A DNA stretch of 10,727 nucleotides from Candidatus Endonucleibacter bathymodioli (GCA_030674915.1 JASXSV010000042.1:1-10727); one strand, 5' to 3'; shown: positions 1-7,392, numbered from the stretch's first letter. Notes: a model not told the origin generated them from the letters alone. Program-made: numbers and translations.

Positions 1-65
1 ACGATAATACTGTTTGTTTGTGTGGCTGTATTATCTCACATTTATGAGTCTTGTTCAGAGATTCC
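1..65. mobile_element. Terminal end of an IS5-type insertion sequence (runs off the window)
   Basis: Read on the minus strand, the edge is CTAG followed by GGAATCTCTGAACAAG. This shares GGAATCTCTGA with the left end of the IS5 element at 8034, and both abut CTAG, the preferred target of the IS5 group (family knowledge). The CTAG at 66-69 would be one copy of the target duplication. The piece holds no coding sequence. It contains an 8-bp inverted repeat, GATAATAC at 3-10 and GTATTATC at 28-35. The rest of the element lies before the window, so its completeness is unknown. Confidence 0.7.
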
Positions 66-711
66 CTAGCGAGCCCGTAATGCCTTTTATCGCTGGCAAA
101 AGGACGCCACCCGTGTTACGGATACTTCTTTGTTCCTAGTTATCTCTTCTTTTGATAGAGGCTACGCTCCGTCGCCCTTACGTTGAACTTGATCTTCAAC
201 ACCGAACACCTCTACTAATTCATCTCTGGGTCTACCTTCAGCTGTAAGCTGTATTCACGTACAGTCCTGATTTATCCCACCAGAAACAAGGTGTCACGCT
301 CCTGAAAATCGTGAACATTCCTCGGCGCCACGCTTTAACTCTGAATACAACCATCTCCATCAACACCAATATTAACGGAAAAACCATAGATAGCCTTTTT
401 GTTACCATCACTGTCATTCTTAACGTGCCAACCCGCTGCAGTATTTCTTGTCAGCGTTCCGTCTTTCTCGTTGCCATAACATAATTGCTAAGCCTCTAGC
501 CCATATCCGTGTAACAGCAATGATATTAATGCTACCTTCACTCATGCTGATATTTGTTCCTTCAAGCCGACCATTAATCTCGTCAATAATTGACCCCCAA
601 AGATGGTGCCTGACCAGTCTTGTTCGAAACCGTACCAAGGTTGAGGCTGCCGAAACTTGCCACCAAGTGAAAGGTAACAAAACTTGCGAAACAGCAGGTT
701 TCTATACCAAT
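66..711 (-). pseudogene. IS5-family transposase relic, truncated at both ends and frameshifted
   Basis: Minus-strand translation in shifting frames gives an ordered set of IS5-family transposase motifs: LLFRKFC (near 690), LVRFRTRL, GSINII, AAGWHVKNDSDG, GVDGDG, VHDFQERDTL, AYSSAEG, EVFGVEDQVQRKG, RNKEVSVTR and finally KRHYGLA at the CTAG near 69. This is the family's order from mid-protein to near the C-terminus. The N-terminal part is missing, and the coding trace stops where a short repeat begins near 712. The C-terminal end is cut by the IS5-type element at 1-65. Two aspartates expected in the catalytic core seem to be replaced (the position after INII reads A, and the one before AYSS is not D). 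The gene is dead, with several frameshifts and stops. The subgroup differs from the IS5 copy at 8034; it may be the IS1031/IS427-like group, which is a guess from motif style. Confidence 0.85.
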
Positions 712-1014
712 TACCATTGAAGGTGTAGGTTTTACGGTAAAGGTTTTTTGCATACCTGAACTTTACCGGAATATGGTCACCTTTGGTGAATCATGCTACG
801 GTCTCTAGATAAAAAATCATGTGAAACAACCAATTTTTTTGCATTAGTAAGAGTTGAAATGTACAATTGACAGCCTGTACTTGTCTAGCCATCGTGTTTA
901 AATATGCGTGGATACTGGCTGGATACCTTACTTATCTTTCTAAGATCATAGGGCTGCGCTCGCTTTAATACCCGTCTGCATTGTCAAGTACCTTGGGTAC
1001 ATACCCGTGTACCA
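712..1014. other. Gene-free stretch with fragments of the intergenic repeat
   Basis: No coding sequence is supported here. At 717-729 the sequence TTGAAGGTGTAGG matches the outer end of the repeat at 1015 (TTGAAGGTGTGAG), and both are preceded by TACCA. It looks like a partial repeat copy lying exactly where the upstream transposase relic ends. Around 950-967, GGGCTGCGCTCGCTTTA resembles the minus-orientation core of the copy at 6269-6364 (GGGCCGCGCTCGTTTG), suggesting a second fragment in the opposite direction. The remainder shows nothing recognisable. Confidence 0.5.
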
Positions 1015-1116
1015 TTGAAGGTGTGAGTACGAGACAAGTGAGCGAAGCATCATGATGCCTAAGAGTAATAAGTAATGAAGGTATGTTTAGAGCAAGCAAC
1101 AACCTCATACCTTCAA
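1015..1116 (+). repeat. Palindromic intergenic repeat, copy A (upstream of sodB)
   Basis: A 102-bp unit bounded by 13-bp inverted repeats with one mismatch: TTGAAGGTGTGAG at 1015-1027 and CTCATACCTTCAA at 1104-1116. A second direct occurrence, TGAAGGTATG at 1075-1084, can pair with the same right arm, giving a tighter hairpin. The core (GAGACAAGTGAGCGAAGC, then CATGATGCCTAAGAGTAAT) aligns with copies at 4003, 6269 and 6826. In those copies the pair GTAGG...CCTAC is perfect; here it is weakened to GTACG...CCTAA. The copy ends 130 bp before the sodB start. No transposase is attached, so it is best described as a miniature, non-autonomous or structured repeat. Confidence 0.7.
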
Positions 1117-1246
1117 GGGGAGTCAGCAAGCTCATAGACTCGTAACTAATATCACCGGATGCCACCAACAATTGATGACTCACCATGAGAGTAGGCCCAC
1201 TCTAGCCCTACATGCAGAGCATTAAACCCAATTAGAGAAATCAACA

Positions 1247-1828
1247 ATGTCTATAGAATTACCAATTCTGCCTTACCCTCGTGAAGCACTAGAACCCCAT
1301 ATATCAAAAGAGACTCTTGATTATCATTATGGCAAGCACCATAACACTTACGTAGTAAAACTAAACGGTTTGATTGAAGGCTCTGAACTGAAAAACAAAA
1401 GCCTTGAAGAAATTATCAAAACATCTGAAGGTAGTATTTTCAATAATGCCGCCCAGGTCTGGAACCACACATTCTATTGGCACTGCCTGAGCCCTAACGG
1501 TGGTGGCGAGCCTACCGGAAGTTTGGCAACAGCGATCAACACAGCCTTCGGCTCTTTCGACAGTTTTTCAAACAAATTTACCGACATGGCCGTGAATAAC
1601 TTTGGTTCTGCTTGGACTTGGCTAGTGAAGAACGACGACCATTCTGTTGAAATCGTTAATACCAGCAATGCAGCTACTCCACTAACCACTAACCAAAAGC
1701 CGCTTCTGGCCTGTGACGTGTGGGAGCATGCTTATTACATTGATTATCGGAATGTTCGGCCTGACTACCTAAAAGCCTTTTGGAAACTGGCAAACTGGGA
1801 ATTCGCATCCAAAAACTATTCCAGCTAA
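1247..1828 (+). CDS. sodB: Iron superoxide dismutase
   Basis: A cytoplasmic enzyme converting superoxide to oxygen and hydrogen peroxide; family members work as homodimers with one iron per subunit. The 193-residue length is the full family length. The four expected metal ligands are present: His27 (in DYHYGKHH), His74 (in WNHTFYW), and Asp157 with His161 in the signature DVWEHAYY. Gln70 in FNNAAQVWNH is the active-site glutamine placement typical of iron rather than manganese enzymes. No signal peptide is seen. The start is the only ATG consistent with the family N-terminus (ELPILPYPREALEPHIS); upstream AGAGAA is only a weak ribosome site. A palindromic repeat ends 130 bp upstream, and a small inverted repeat (AGAGT...ACTCT) lies near 1188-1203. 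It is the only intact plus-strand gene here and appears monocistronic. Confidence 0.97.
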   Translation: MSIELPILPYPREALEPHISKETLDYHYGKHHNTYVVKLNGLIEGSELKNKSLEEIIKTSEGSIFNNAAQVWNHTFYWHCLSPNGGGEPTGSLATAINTAFGSFDSFSNKFTDMAVNNFGSAWTWLVKNDDHSVEIVNTSNAATPLTTNQKPLLACDVWEHAYYIDYRNVRPDYLKAFWKLANWEFASKNYSS

Positions 1829-2040
1829 CTCTGTTCATAAATTCAATTTTACAGGTAATAAGTGCGGTTAGCTTGAATCAAAATCATTGCGAACGTAGTA
1901 GTGGCTTACTCAGCAGTCATGCTGCTAGCTATACCCTTAGTGCTTGGAGATGCGGGCGTGTTTTAACCAATTCTTTTGCGGATTCCCGCCTGCATATCCA
2001 ACAACTTTATGTGTATATACCCCAACACCATTTAATATAA
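1829..2040. other. Unassigned intergenic stretch downstream of sodB
   Basis: No gene, convincing terminator or recognised repeat was found. A weak hairpin, AGCAG-TCATG-CTGCT, lies near 1912-1926 without a following T run. An open frame crosses the region but has no family resemblance or start signals. Confidence 0.4.
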
Positions 2041-2181
2041 TGAGACCTTTGCACGAGCCATAATGTTGTTCGTGAGTGAGACAAAACACACGAAAAGAGA
2101 GAGTTTTTTCTTATAAATGATCTATTGAATACGTTTTTAACGAAGCCCGTCCGTCAAAAGAACAATCATGCAAAAGCCTCA
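2041..2181. mobile_element. Miniature inverted-repeat element (MITE), 141 bp, IS5-family-like ends
   Basis: The left end is TGAGACCTTTGCACG; the right end read inward is TGAGGCTTTTGCATG (12 of 15 identical). TAA directly flanks both sides (2038-2040 and 2182-2184), matching the 3-bp TNA duplications of some IS5-family subgroups (family knowledge). There is no room for a transposase, so it would move only with enzyme supplied elsewhere. The left end is identical over TGAGACCTTTGCACGA to the sequence starting at 10683, so at least two elements with these ends are in the window. It sits between sodB and the 3' end of nadE and disrupts no visible gene. Confidence 0.75.
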
Positions 2182-2305
2182 TAATGGAAGTTACACTCTT
2201 TGCTCTCTCACTCCAATATTTCGTTATCTAAAATAAAGAGGCTTATACCCACTTTTATCACCCAGAACTCACCCAGTTTCACATACAGTCTGAACAACGG
2301 AGAAC

Positions 2306-3928
2306 TTAGGCACCGAGCGTCCAGCCATTGGTTATTGGATAACGGCGATCTCTACCAAAACCCCTTGGCGTTATCCTTACTCCAACAGGAGCCTGACGCC
2401 TCTTGAATTCATTGATATCAACTAGCCTTAAAATCCTGTAAACGGTTGCACGATCATAGCCTATGGCTACAATATCATCAGCGCTGTTATCTTTTTCAAT
2501 GTATAACTCAAGAATGCTATCCAACTCTTCATAAGGAGGCAAGCTATCCGCATCAGCCTGGTCTGGTGCCAACTCTGCTGATGGCGGACGATCAATAACC
2601 CTCTTAGGAATAACATACCCTATGCTATTTCGATATTTTGCCAGCTCAAAGACCAAGGTTTTAGGCACATCTTTAAGAACATTAAAGCCCCCAGCCATGT
2701 CCCCGTAAAGGGTGCTATAACCTACAGACATTTCACTTTTATTGCCTGTAGTAAGCACCAAATACCCCTTTTTATTAGAGAGCGCCATCAGCAAAGTACC
2801 ACGGATACGCGATTGTAGATTTTCTTCTGTAACATCCTTCCCATACCCTTGAAACTCATCACTTAGCGTTTGCGTAAAGGCATTAAAGATAGTCTCAATT
2901 GGTATAACCTTGTAATCAACACCTAATAAAACTGCCTCTTCTTCTGCATCCTCAAGGCTCATGTCGGAGGTATATATGTAGGGCATCATAACGGCTTGGA
3001 CACGCTCCGGACCAAGAGCATCATTTGCAATGGCCAGCGTTAACCCGGAGTCAACACCACCGGAAAGTCCAAGCAAAATGCCTTTAAAACCATTTTTATT
3101 AACATAGTCTTTAACCCCTGCCACCAATGCTTGATAAACTCTAGCATGGAGACTAGGGCGCTTAGCTTTTGTCCCAGCAAGCAATGTACCTGATAAAACA
3201 TCAAACTGAACAGGGCATAGTTCTTCATTAAAATAGCAAGCTTCGACCATCAACTCGCCACTTCCATTCATAGCAAATGACCCACCATCAAATACCAATT
3301 CATCCTGGCCTCCAACCAGATTAGTATAAACTACCGGCAATCCTGTTTCACGGCAGCGTTTACGAACCATATCATGCCTAATATGTAATTTATCCCAATG
3401 AAATGGCGATGCATTAAGACTAATAATGAGATCTGCTTCAGCTTTTTTTGATGCCAGAATAGGACCCGAATGCCACAGGTCTTCACAAATACTTAGAGAT
3501 ATCTTGACCCCCTTGCATTCAAATAAGCCTAAGCCATTACTGGGGGAAAAGTAGCGCCTTTCATCAAATACCTTATAATTTGGAAGATACTGTTTTCCGT
3601 AACGGCAAATCACGTTTCCTGCCCGAATAACTACAGCCTGATTCTCTAATCCATGAGTCCCCATCGCCGCCATACCTATAACAAGATCAATACCATTAAC
3701 TATCCCAATCCTCTTTAAAGCTTTTTCACTTCTAACAATAAGACTCCGCCTAAGTAGCAGGTCTTCCGGAGGGTATCCACAAATAGTCAATTCAGGAAAA
3801 ACAATTACATCGGCCGACATTGCGTTACGGACGCGCTCTACTGTTTCTATGATTTTGGATGTATTGCCGTCAATGTCACCAACCATGAAATCTAGTTGAG
3901 CAATGACTATATTGAGAAATGATGACAT
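2306..3928 (-). CDS. nadE: Glutamine-dependent NAD+ synthetase
   Basis: Makes NAD from deamido-NAD, ATP and glutamine, the last step of NAD synthesis, in the cytoplasm. The protein has 540 residues, the normal two-domain length. Residues about 5-250 form the nitrilase-type glutaminase, with the Glu-Lys-Cys triad visible as Glu46 (VFPEL), Lys112 (YGKQYLPNY) and Cys148 (SICEDLW). Residues about 265-525 form the synthetase, with the ATP-pyrophosphatase loop SGGVDS at 289-294, then TTGNKSEMSVGYSTLYGD and RPPSAELAPDQ. All key residues are present, so it should be active. The start gives the family N-terminus (LNIVIAQLDFMVGD), but no good ribosome site lies at the usual distance; instead an 11-bp array carrying GGAGG begins about 28 bases upstream. 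An intergenic repeat separates it from fimX, so co-transcription is doubtful. Confidence 0.97.
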   Translation of the reverse strand: MSSFLNIVIAQLDFMVGDIDGNTSKIIETVERVRNAMSADVIVFPELTICGYPPEDLLLRRSLIVRSEKALKRIGIVNGIDLVIGMAAMGTHGLENQAVVIRAGNVICRYGKQYLPNYKVFDERRYFSPSNGLGLFECKGVKISLSICEDLWHSGPILASKKAEADLIISLNASPFHWDKLHIRHDMVRKRCRETGLPVVYTNLVGGQDELVFDGGSFAMNGSGELMVEACYFNEELCPVQFDVLSGTLLAGTKAKRPSLHARVYQALVAGVKDYVNKNGFKGILLGLSGGVDSGLTLAIANDALGPERVQAVMMPYIYTSDMSLEDAEEEAVLLGVDYKVIPIETIFNAFTQTLSDEFQGYGKDVTEENLQSRIRGTLLMALSNKKGYLVLTTGNKSEMSVGYSTLYGDMAGGFNVLKDVPKTLVFELAKYRNSIGYVIPKRVIDRPPSAELAPDQADADSLPPYEELDSILELYIEKDNSADDIVAIGYDRATVYRILRLVDINEFKRRQAPVGVRITPRGFGRDRRYPITNGWTLGA

Positions 3929-3947
3929 TGAGATATTCTAAAACCTA

Positions 3948-4006
3948 ATTTACCCATTTACCTCCAATTTACCTCCAATTTACCTCCAATTTACCTCCAA
4001 TTTACC
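3948..4006 (-). repeat. Tandem 11-bp array with GGAGG cores, upstream of nadE
   Basis: The plus-strand unit ATTTACCTCCA occurs four times in perfect tandem (3956-3999), with partial units ATTTACC at both edges. On the nadE coding strand each unit reads TGGAGGTAAAT, so four Shine-Dalgarno-like GGAGG motifs recur every 11 bases. The closest is about 28 bases from the start codon, too far for normal initiation. The array abuts repeat copy B at its far side. Unit number may vary by slippage. Confidence 0.9.
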
Positions 4007-4106
4007 ATTATAAGTATAAGTAGGCAACAAACAACCGAAGCCATCACCACCTACGAGCAGTAGGCAATTGAGGTGATTAAGAACGTCAACAACCTCTCCA
4101 CTTCTA
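4003..4106 (+). repeat. Palindromic intergenic repeat, copy B (between nadE and fimX)
   Basis: Aligns along its length with copies A, C and D. It starts TACCATTATAAG, carries GTAGG (4020-4024) pairing with CCTAC (4050-4054), then GAGGT (4070-4074) pairing with ACCTC (4092-4096), and shares the segments GGCAACAAAC, CTACGAGCAGTAGG and GTCAACAACCTC. The outer inverted repeats are degenerate compared with copy A. It lies in the 5' region of nadE and the 3' region of fimX. Confidence 0.65.
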
Positions 4107-4155
4107 AAGATAATGACGTATAAACATATTAGTACATTCCACGTAGAGAGTAAAT

Positions 4156-6234
4156 TCAAAAATCACTATCGAAGCTGTAATCCATTATCTCTTTTGGAGA
4201 AGACAGAAAAGATCCTTGAACAAAGTCAATACCACTATGCCATAATGGAGCAAGAGCTGCAGTATCTGGCACTTCCGGAACAATAATTTGTTTCCCCGTT
4301 TTTGCTATTTTCACCAGCATATCCTTAAGCCCCTTTACGCCTTGATCATCAGCAGCCAAGTCGTTAGTAAAACTCTGATCAACCTTAATAAAGTCAATAT
4401 CCATAGATTCAGTTAGCTCCAAAGGATTCACACTACATCCGAACTCACTGACAGACGTCAGGCATCCTATATTTTTTGCAGCTCCAAAAAACGCACAAGC
4501 GGCTTTCCTATCACGGACAATATTAGATTCTCCAACTTCTAACATTACTGCAGAAGCTGGCACCCCTACCTTCTTTAATGTCGATGAGAGCCATGAAATA
4601 AATGTTTTATCATTAATGACAGAGCCTCCCAGTTGAATGAATACACGGGTATCACTACCATCTTTTCGCTTTTCAAACAGCTGTTTACTCGCCTCAACAA
4701 GCTGCCAGCGATCAATAACTCTCCATATCTTCTCATTATCCAGCTTCATTTTAAAACTAGACGATTGGTGTTCACGCCCACGTATATCAGTCATTGAAAA
4801 ATTCGCAGCATAATAATTCCCTTCAGAGCCTTTAAGACTAACAATAGGCTGATAATACAATTTTAATGCCTTCTTCTTCATGGCTTGGCTTAACATCATT
4901 GCCAAGTATTTATCTACCGTATTAACAACTCCCACTTTCCTTGGCTTAAAAAAGGAAAACCTGTTACCACCTTCTTTTTCTAACTGAGAACATGTATGCT
5001 TAACTCTAACCATTAGGGTTTCAGAATCTATAGCAGTATCACCAAGAATGGTAGCCCCTACACTAATCGATGCTTTTATCACCACCTCATCAACTGGAAT
5101 CCCATCCACCCCATCAATCATCTGTTGAGATATTTCCTTAACAGCGGCTTCTCCGTTGGTACGAAGCAACAAGATAAAATTCCCAGCTCCTAAACTCGCC
5201 CCAACATGTTCAACGCCTAGACCTTGCTCTATTTGCTCCTCAACCAAAGATTCGATATGCTGACTAATCTCCAAACCTTTACTTTCATGCGTTTCCTCGA
5301 GGTCATTAATCATTACATGCACTAATGCAGCCTTGCCTTTCCCTGATACCGCTTGCTGAATACTAACCTCAAGCCTCTCCATCAGGTCATTTTTATCCAG
5401 TAATCCAGATAGTTTTTTCTTGTCTTTATCAGAAACCTTTGCTGTTTCTGAAATCGAAGAATCAATAGTATTAATTTGTAGACTTAAACAAAATGCTCCT
5501 TCGTAAGAAGTTGGCTTAATAATTGACCTGATCGGTAATTGTTCGTTATTAGCCAACACTATTGAGCACTGCAACACCCCCACTGCTTGCCCTGTTTCTT
5601 CCATTGACTCAAGAAAATAGTTTACATCCTCCTTCTCAGAAGCATTCACATAGTCACCAAAAGAGCACCCCTCATAATGTGTTTTCTCCTCCTGTCCAAG
5701 CATATCGCCGAAGGCTGGGTTCACATATCTAATAAGCCCATCTCGAATATAAACAATAGCATCAACTTCATCATCCAAGAACTGTCGTCGTTGCCTCTCA
5801 GACTCATTAAGTGCAATACTCATCCGCCTGTAATTGCGGCGAATATAAAGATTCTCTATTTCCTGATTAGCGATTAAGAGCAAAAGATCTTCATGATTAG
5901 GGGTCACTACAGCCTTTATCCCTTTTTTTAAATAGTCTACTTCCTCATTACCACCCTTATGGTCAGAAATAATGATAATTGGGATATCTTTGCTTTGGTG
6001 ATCAATTCTTTCCAATAGCGACGCAAGCTCTAAATCAACAGGCAGAGTTGAGACTATCAACAAATCCCATTTTTTCTTTTCCATAAACGCTTGCTCCAAA
6101 GCGTCGATAGAAGTCACATGATGGGCTCTTGTTGTCTGTCCAGAATCACGAAACACATTAACTAGACGGTTAGCTTCATCAGCATCTGAGTCCACTACTA
6201 GCAGCCTTGTCGCACTCCTAACATCCCGTTCCAT
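4156..6234 (-). CDS. fimX: FimX-like REC-PAS-GGDEF-EAL protein, degenerate output domains
   Basis: In Pseudomonas and Xanthomonas, FimX is a non-catalytic cyclic-di-GMP receptor acting at the cell pole to promote type IV pilus assembly and twitching. The start at 6234 is chosen over an ATG at 6267 because GGGAGGAA lies at ideal spacing before it; the product is then 692 residues, like P. aeruginosa FimX (691, from memory). Domains: degenerate receiver about 8-125, PAS about 150-250, GGDEF about 285-430, EAL about 445-690. The GGDEF motif reads GAGNF (349-353), so no cyclase activity is expected. The EAL motif reads YAANF (475-479), so no phosphodiesterase activity is expected. The C-terminus MDYSFDSDF resembles the FimX C-terminus. 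The EAL site is more degenerate than in known FimX: the E-V-L motif at 475-477 is replaced by A-A-N. Its neighbour is a PilE-like pilin, which supports a pilus role. Any c-di-GMP binding is uncertain. Confidence 0.88.
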   Translation of the reverse strand: MERDVRSATRLLVVDSDADEANRLVNVFRDSGQTTRAHHVTSIDALEQAFMEKKKWDLLIVSTLPVDLELASLLERIDHQSKDIPIIIISDHKGGNEEVDYLKKGIKAVVTPNHEDLLLLIANQEIENLYIRRNYRRMSIALNESERQRRQFLDDEVDAIVYIRDGLIRYVNPAFGDMLGQEEKTHYEGCSFGDYVNASEKEDVNYFLESMEETGQAVGVLQCSIVLANNEQLPIRSIIKPTSYEGAFCLSLQINTIDSSISETAKVSDKDKKKLSGLLDKNDLMERLEVSIQQAVSGKGKAALVHVMINDLEETHESKGLEISQHIESLVEEQIEQGLGVEHVGASLGAGNFILLLRTNGEAAVKEISQQMIDGVDGIPVDEVVIKASISVGATILGDTAIDSETLMVRVKHTCSQLEKEGGNRFSFFKPRKVGVVNTVDKYLAMMLSQAMKKKALKLYYQPIVSLKGSEGNYYAANFSMTDIRGREHQSSSFKMKLDNEKIWRVIDRWQLVEASKQLFEKRKDGSDTRVFIQLGGSVINDKTFISWLSSTLKKVGVPASAVMLEVGESNIVRDRKAACAFFGAAKNIGCLTSVSEFGCSVNPLELTESMDIDFIKVDQSFTNDLAADDQGVKGLKDMLVKIAKTGKQIIVPEVPDTAALAPLWHSGIDFVQGSFLSSPKEIMDYSFDSDF

Positions 6235-6240
6235 ACAAGA

Positions 6241-6248
6241 TTCCTCCC
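6241..6248 (-). promoter_or_regulatory. Ribosome binding site that sets the fimX start
   Basis: The minus strand reads TAGGGAGGAATCTTGTATGG: a strong GGAGGAA core ends six bases before the ATG at 6234. The upstream in-frame ATG at 6267 has no such site and would add 11 residues without family resemblance. Confidence 0.85.
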
Positions 6249-6268
6249 TACTTTGAGCATCACACACG

Positions 6269-6364
6269 AAAGTGTCAAGTTGTTAACGTCTTCCCCCAGC
6301 AACTTACTCACGTAGGTTCATGGGCCGCGCTCGTTTGTCGCCACACCTACTATGATAACTGGTA
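6269..6364 (-). repeat. Palindromic intergenic repeat, copy C (upstream of fimX)
   Basis: Minus-orientation member of the family. Read on the minus strand it starts TACCAGTTATCATAGTAGG, continues GGCGACAAACGAGCG, and has GTAGGT (6350-6345) able to pair with ACCTAC (6317-6312), followed by GTGAGTAAGTTGC and GTTAACAACTTGACACTT. It fills nearly the whole gap between pilE and fimX and ends about 35 bp before the fimX start, so it would lie in the fimX leader if the two genes are co-transcribed. Confidence 0.65.
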
Positions 6365-6376
6365 TAGCTGTAAACG

Positions 6377-6766
6377 TTAATTATTCCAGTCACCGGTACG
6401 CCGACCTATAGTATCGAGAGTAAAAGTCTTGCCATCATCTCTGACCGCCTGCTTTCCCTGAGGGGTAGCGGTGATCTTAACACAAGGGGCAGGAGTACAA
6501 TTTTCAGCAGTTATAGCATAATAATCTCCCTCGCTTTTCAGTATACCAGTAGCATAACCCAAATTGGACAGAGTGGTCGTATATTCGAATTTTTCAATAA
6601 AATAACTCTCTTCCTCTTGCATAATTTCAAGCAACATAGTCATCGCTCCCACTCTTCTGGACTGAGTAAGATACTGCGTATACTGTGGGTATCCGATACT
6701 AGCTAAAATACCTATAATTGAAACGACAACCATAAGCTCTATCAACGTAAATCCTTTCAATTTCAT
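6377..6766 (-). CDS. pilE: Type IV minor pilin, PilE-like prepilin
   Basis: A 129-residue type IVa prepilin, probably incorporated at the pilus tip or base as a minor subunit. The leader MKLKG is followed by FTLIELMVVVSIIGILASIGYPQY, the class III signal and N-terminal membrane helix. Prepilin peptidase should cut after Gly5 and leave an N-methylated Phe. Glu10 is the conserved Glu5 of the mature protein. Cys90 and Cys95 could form a small disulfide. The C-terminal FTLDTIGRRTGDWNN matches the end style of PilE-type minor pilins. The start at 6766 is preferred over 6832: it gives a normal five-residue leader and has AAAAGGAAA upstream, while the longer form starts inside repeat copy D. The fimX-like gene follows after 142 bp that hold repeat copy C. 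Confidence 0.9.
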   Translation of the reverse strand: MKLKGFTLIELMVVVSIIGILASIGYPQYTQYLTQSRRVGAMTMLLEIMQEEESYFIEKFEYTTTLSNLGYATGILKSEGDYYAITAENCTPAPCVKITATPQGKQAVRDDGKTFTLDTIGRRTGDWNN

Positions 6767-6825
6767 ACCAATATTTCCTTTTAGTAAGTATTGTTTTTTA
6801 AAGCCTCTGCTGGAGATTATACCCT

Positions 6826-6930
6826 TTACCATTTACGGTAAGCGTAGGCGACAAACAAACTAACCCTCATCATCCTACGAGTAGCAAGTGACTGTGGTTA
6901 GCGTGAGCAGTCAACAATCCCAGACATTCA
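6826..6930 (+). repeat. Palindromic intergenic repeat, copy D (upstream of pilE)
   Basis: Aligns with copies A-C: TTACCATTTACGGTAAGC, GTAGG (6844-6848) pairing with CCTAC (6874-6878), GGCGACAAAC, CTACGAGTAGCAAGTGA, and AGTCAACAATCCC. The outer inverted repeat is poorly kept. It begins 60 bp upstream of the chosen pilE start, in the opposite orientation to the gene. Confidence 0.65.
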
Positions 6931-6975
6931 GTTGGAGCTATATACACCTATTACATTGAAGAATATGAATGATTT

Positions 6976-7231
6976 TCACTTCTCTCTCCTAACCTCATGC
7001 ATATCTCCAATTACTTTGAGCAGAAAAAGAGCCTTGCCTAATTCTACAAAATATTCCTGTAACATTTTATAATCATTGCCATAGCCGATCACAACAACAA
7101 ACAATTAACACATTAGTGCTAGCAGAGTTATCGGCAAAATAAACAAGAATATCACTATTTTCAGGATGATATTTCCCCAGACCTTATTGACTTTTCTCAT
7201 ATAAGCTACCATCAAACCAAATAACAGTCAT
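6976..7231 (-). pseudogene. Small broken ORF of unknown function with a strong ribosome site
   Basis: On the minus strand GAGGAGGT (7244-7237) is followed by ATG at 7231 and a frame MTVIWFDGSLYEKSQ, an in-frame TAA, then GLGKYHPENSDILVYFADNS continuing in the same frame to a stop. After one frameshift a third open piece, DYKMLQEYFVELGKALF and on to RREK, ends in TGA at 6976. The joined product would be about 85 residues. I do not recognise the family. The perfect ribosome site and the matching lengths of open frame suggest a formerly real gene with one nonsense mutation and one indel. It could also be chance reading in debris. Confidence 0.4.
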
Positions 7232-7392
7232 TTTTTACCTCCTCATCCATTCCTAAACCAGTATCACTGCCTACTGGATTTTACTAAATAGATTATTTCC
7301 CTATATTGCCACAATAACCGACATAATTGGAATTGATTTGAGAGTCAGATACTCATAGGCTGTAGTTCTCACACAACCAACCAGGTGACCAC

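Noticed and set aside
1015..1116. Reading copy A as a classical REP sequence linked to a REP-associated transposase
   Set aside because: Unit is longer than REP, has two stems and terminal inverted repeats, and no such transposase is in the window.
965..1186. 73-residue minus-strand frame
   Set aside because: Covers repeat copy A and the sodB leader; composition comes from the repeat and no family is recognised.
1780..2040. 86-residue plus-strand frame overlapping the sodB end
   Set aside because: Starts inside sodB in another frame, no ribosome site, no recognisable motif.
6767..6832. Longer pilE start at 6832
   Set aside because: Would add 22 residues before the normal prepilin leader and begin within repeat copy D; the start at 6766 has a better site and standard leader.
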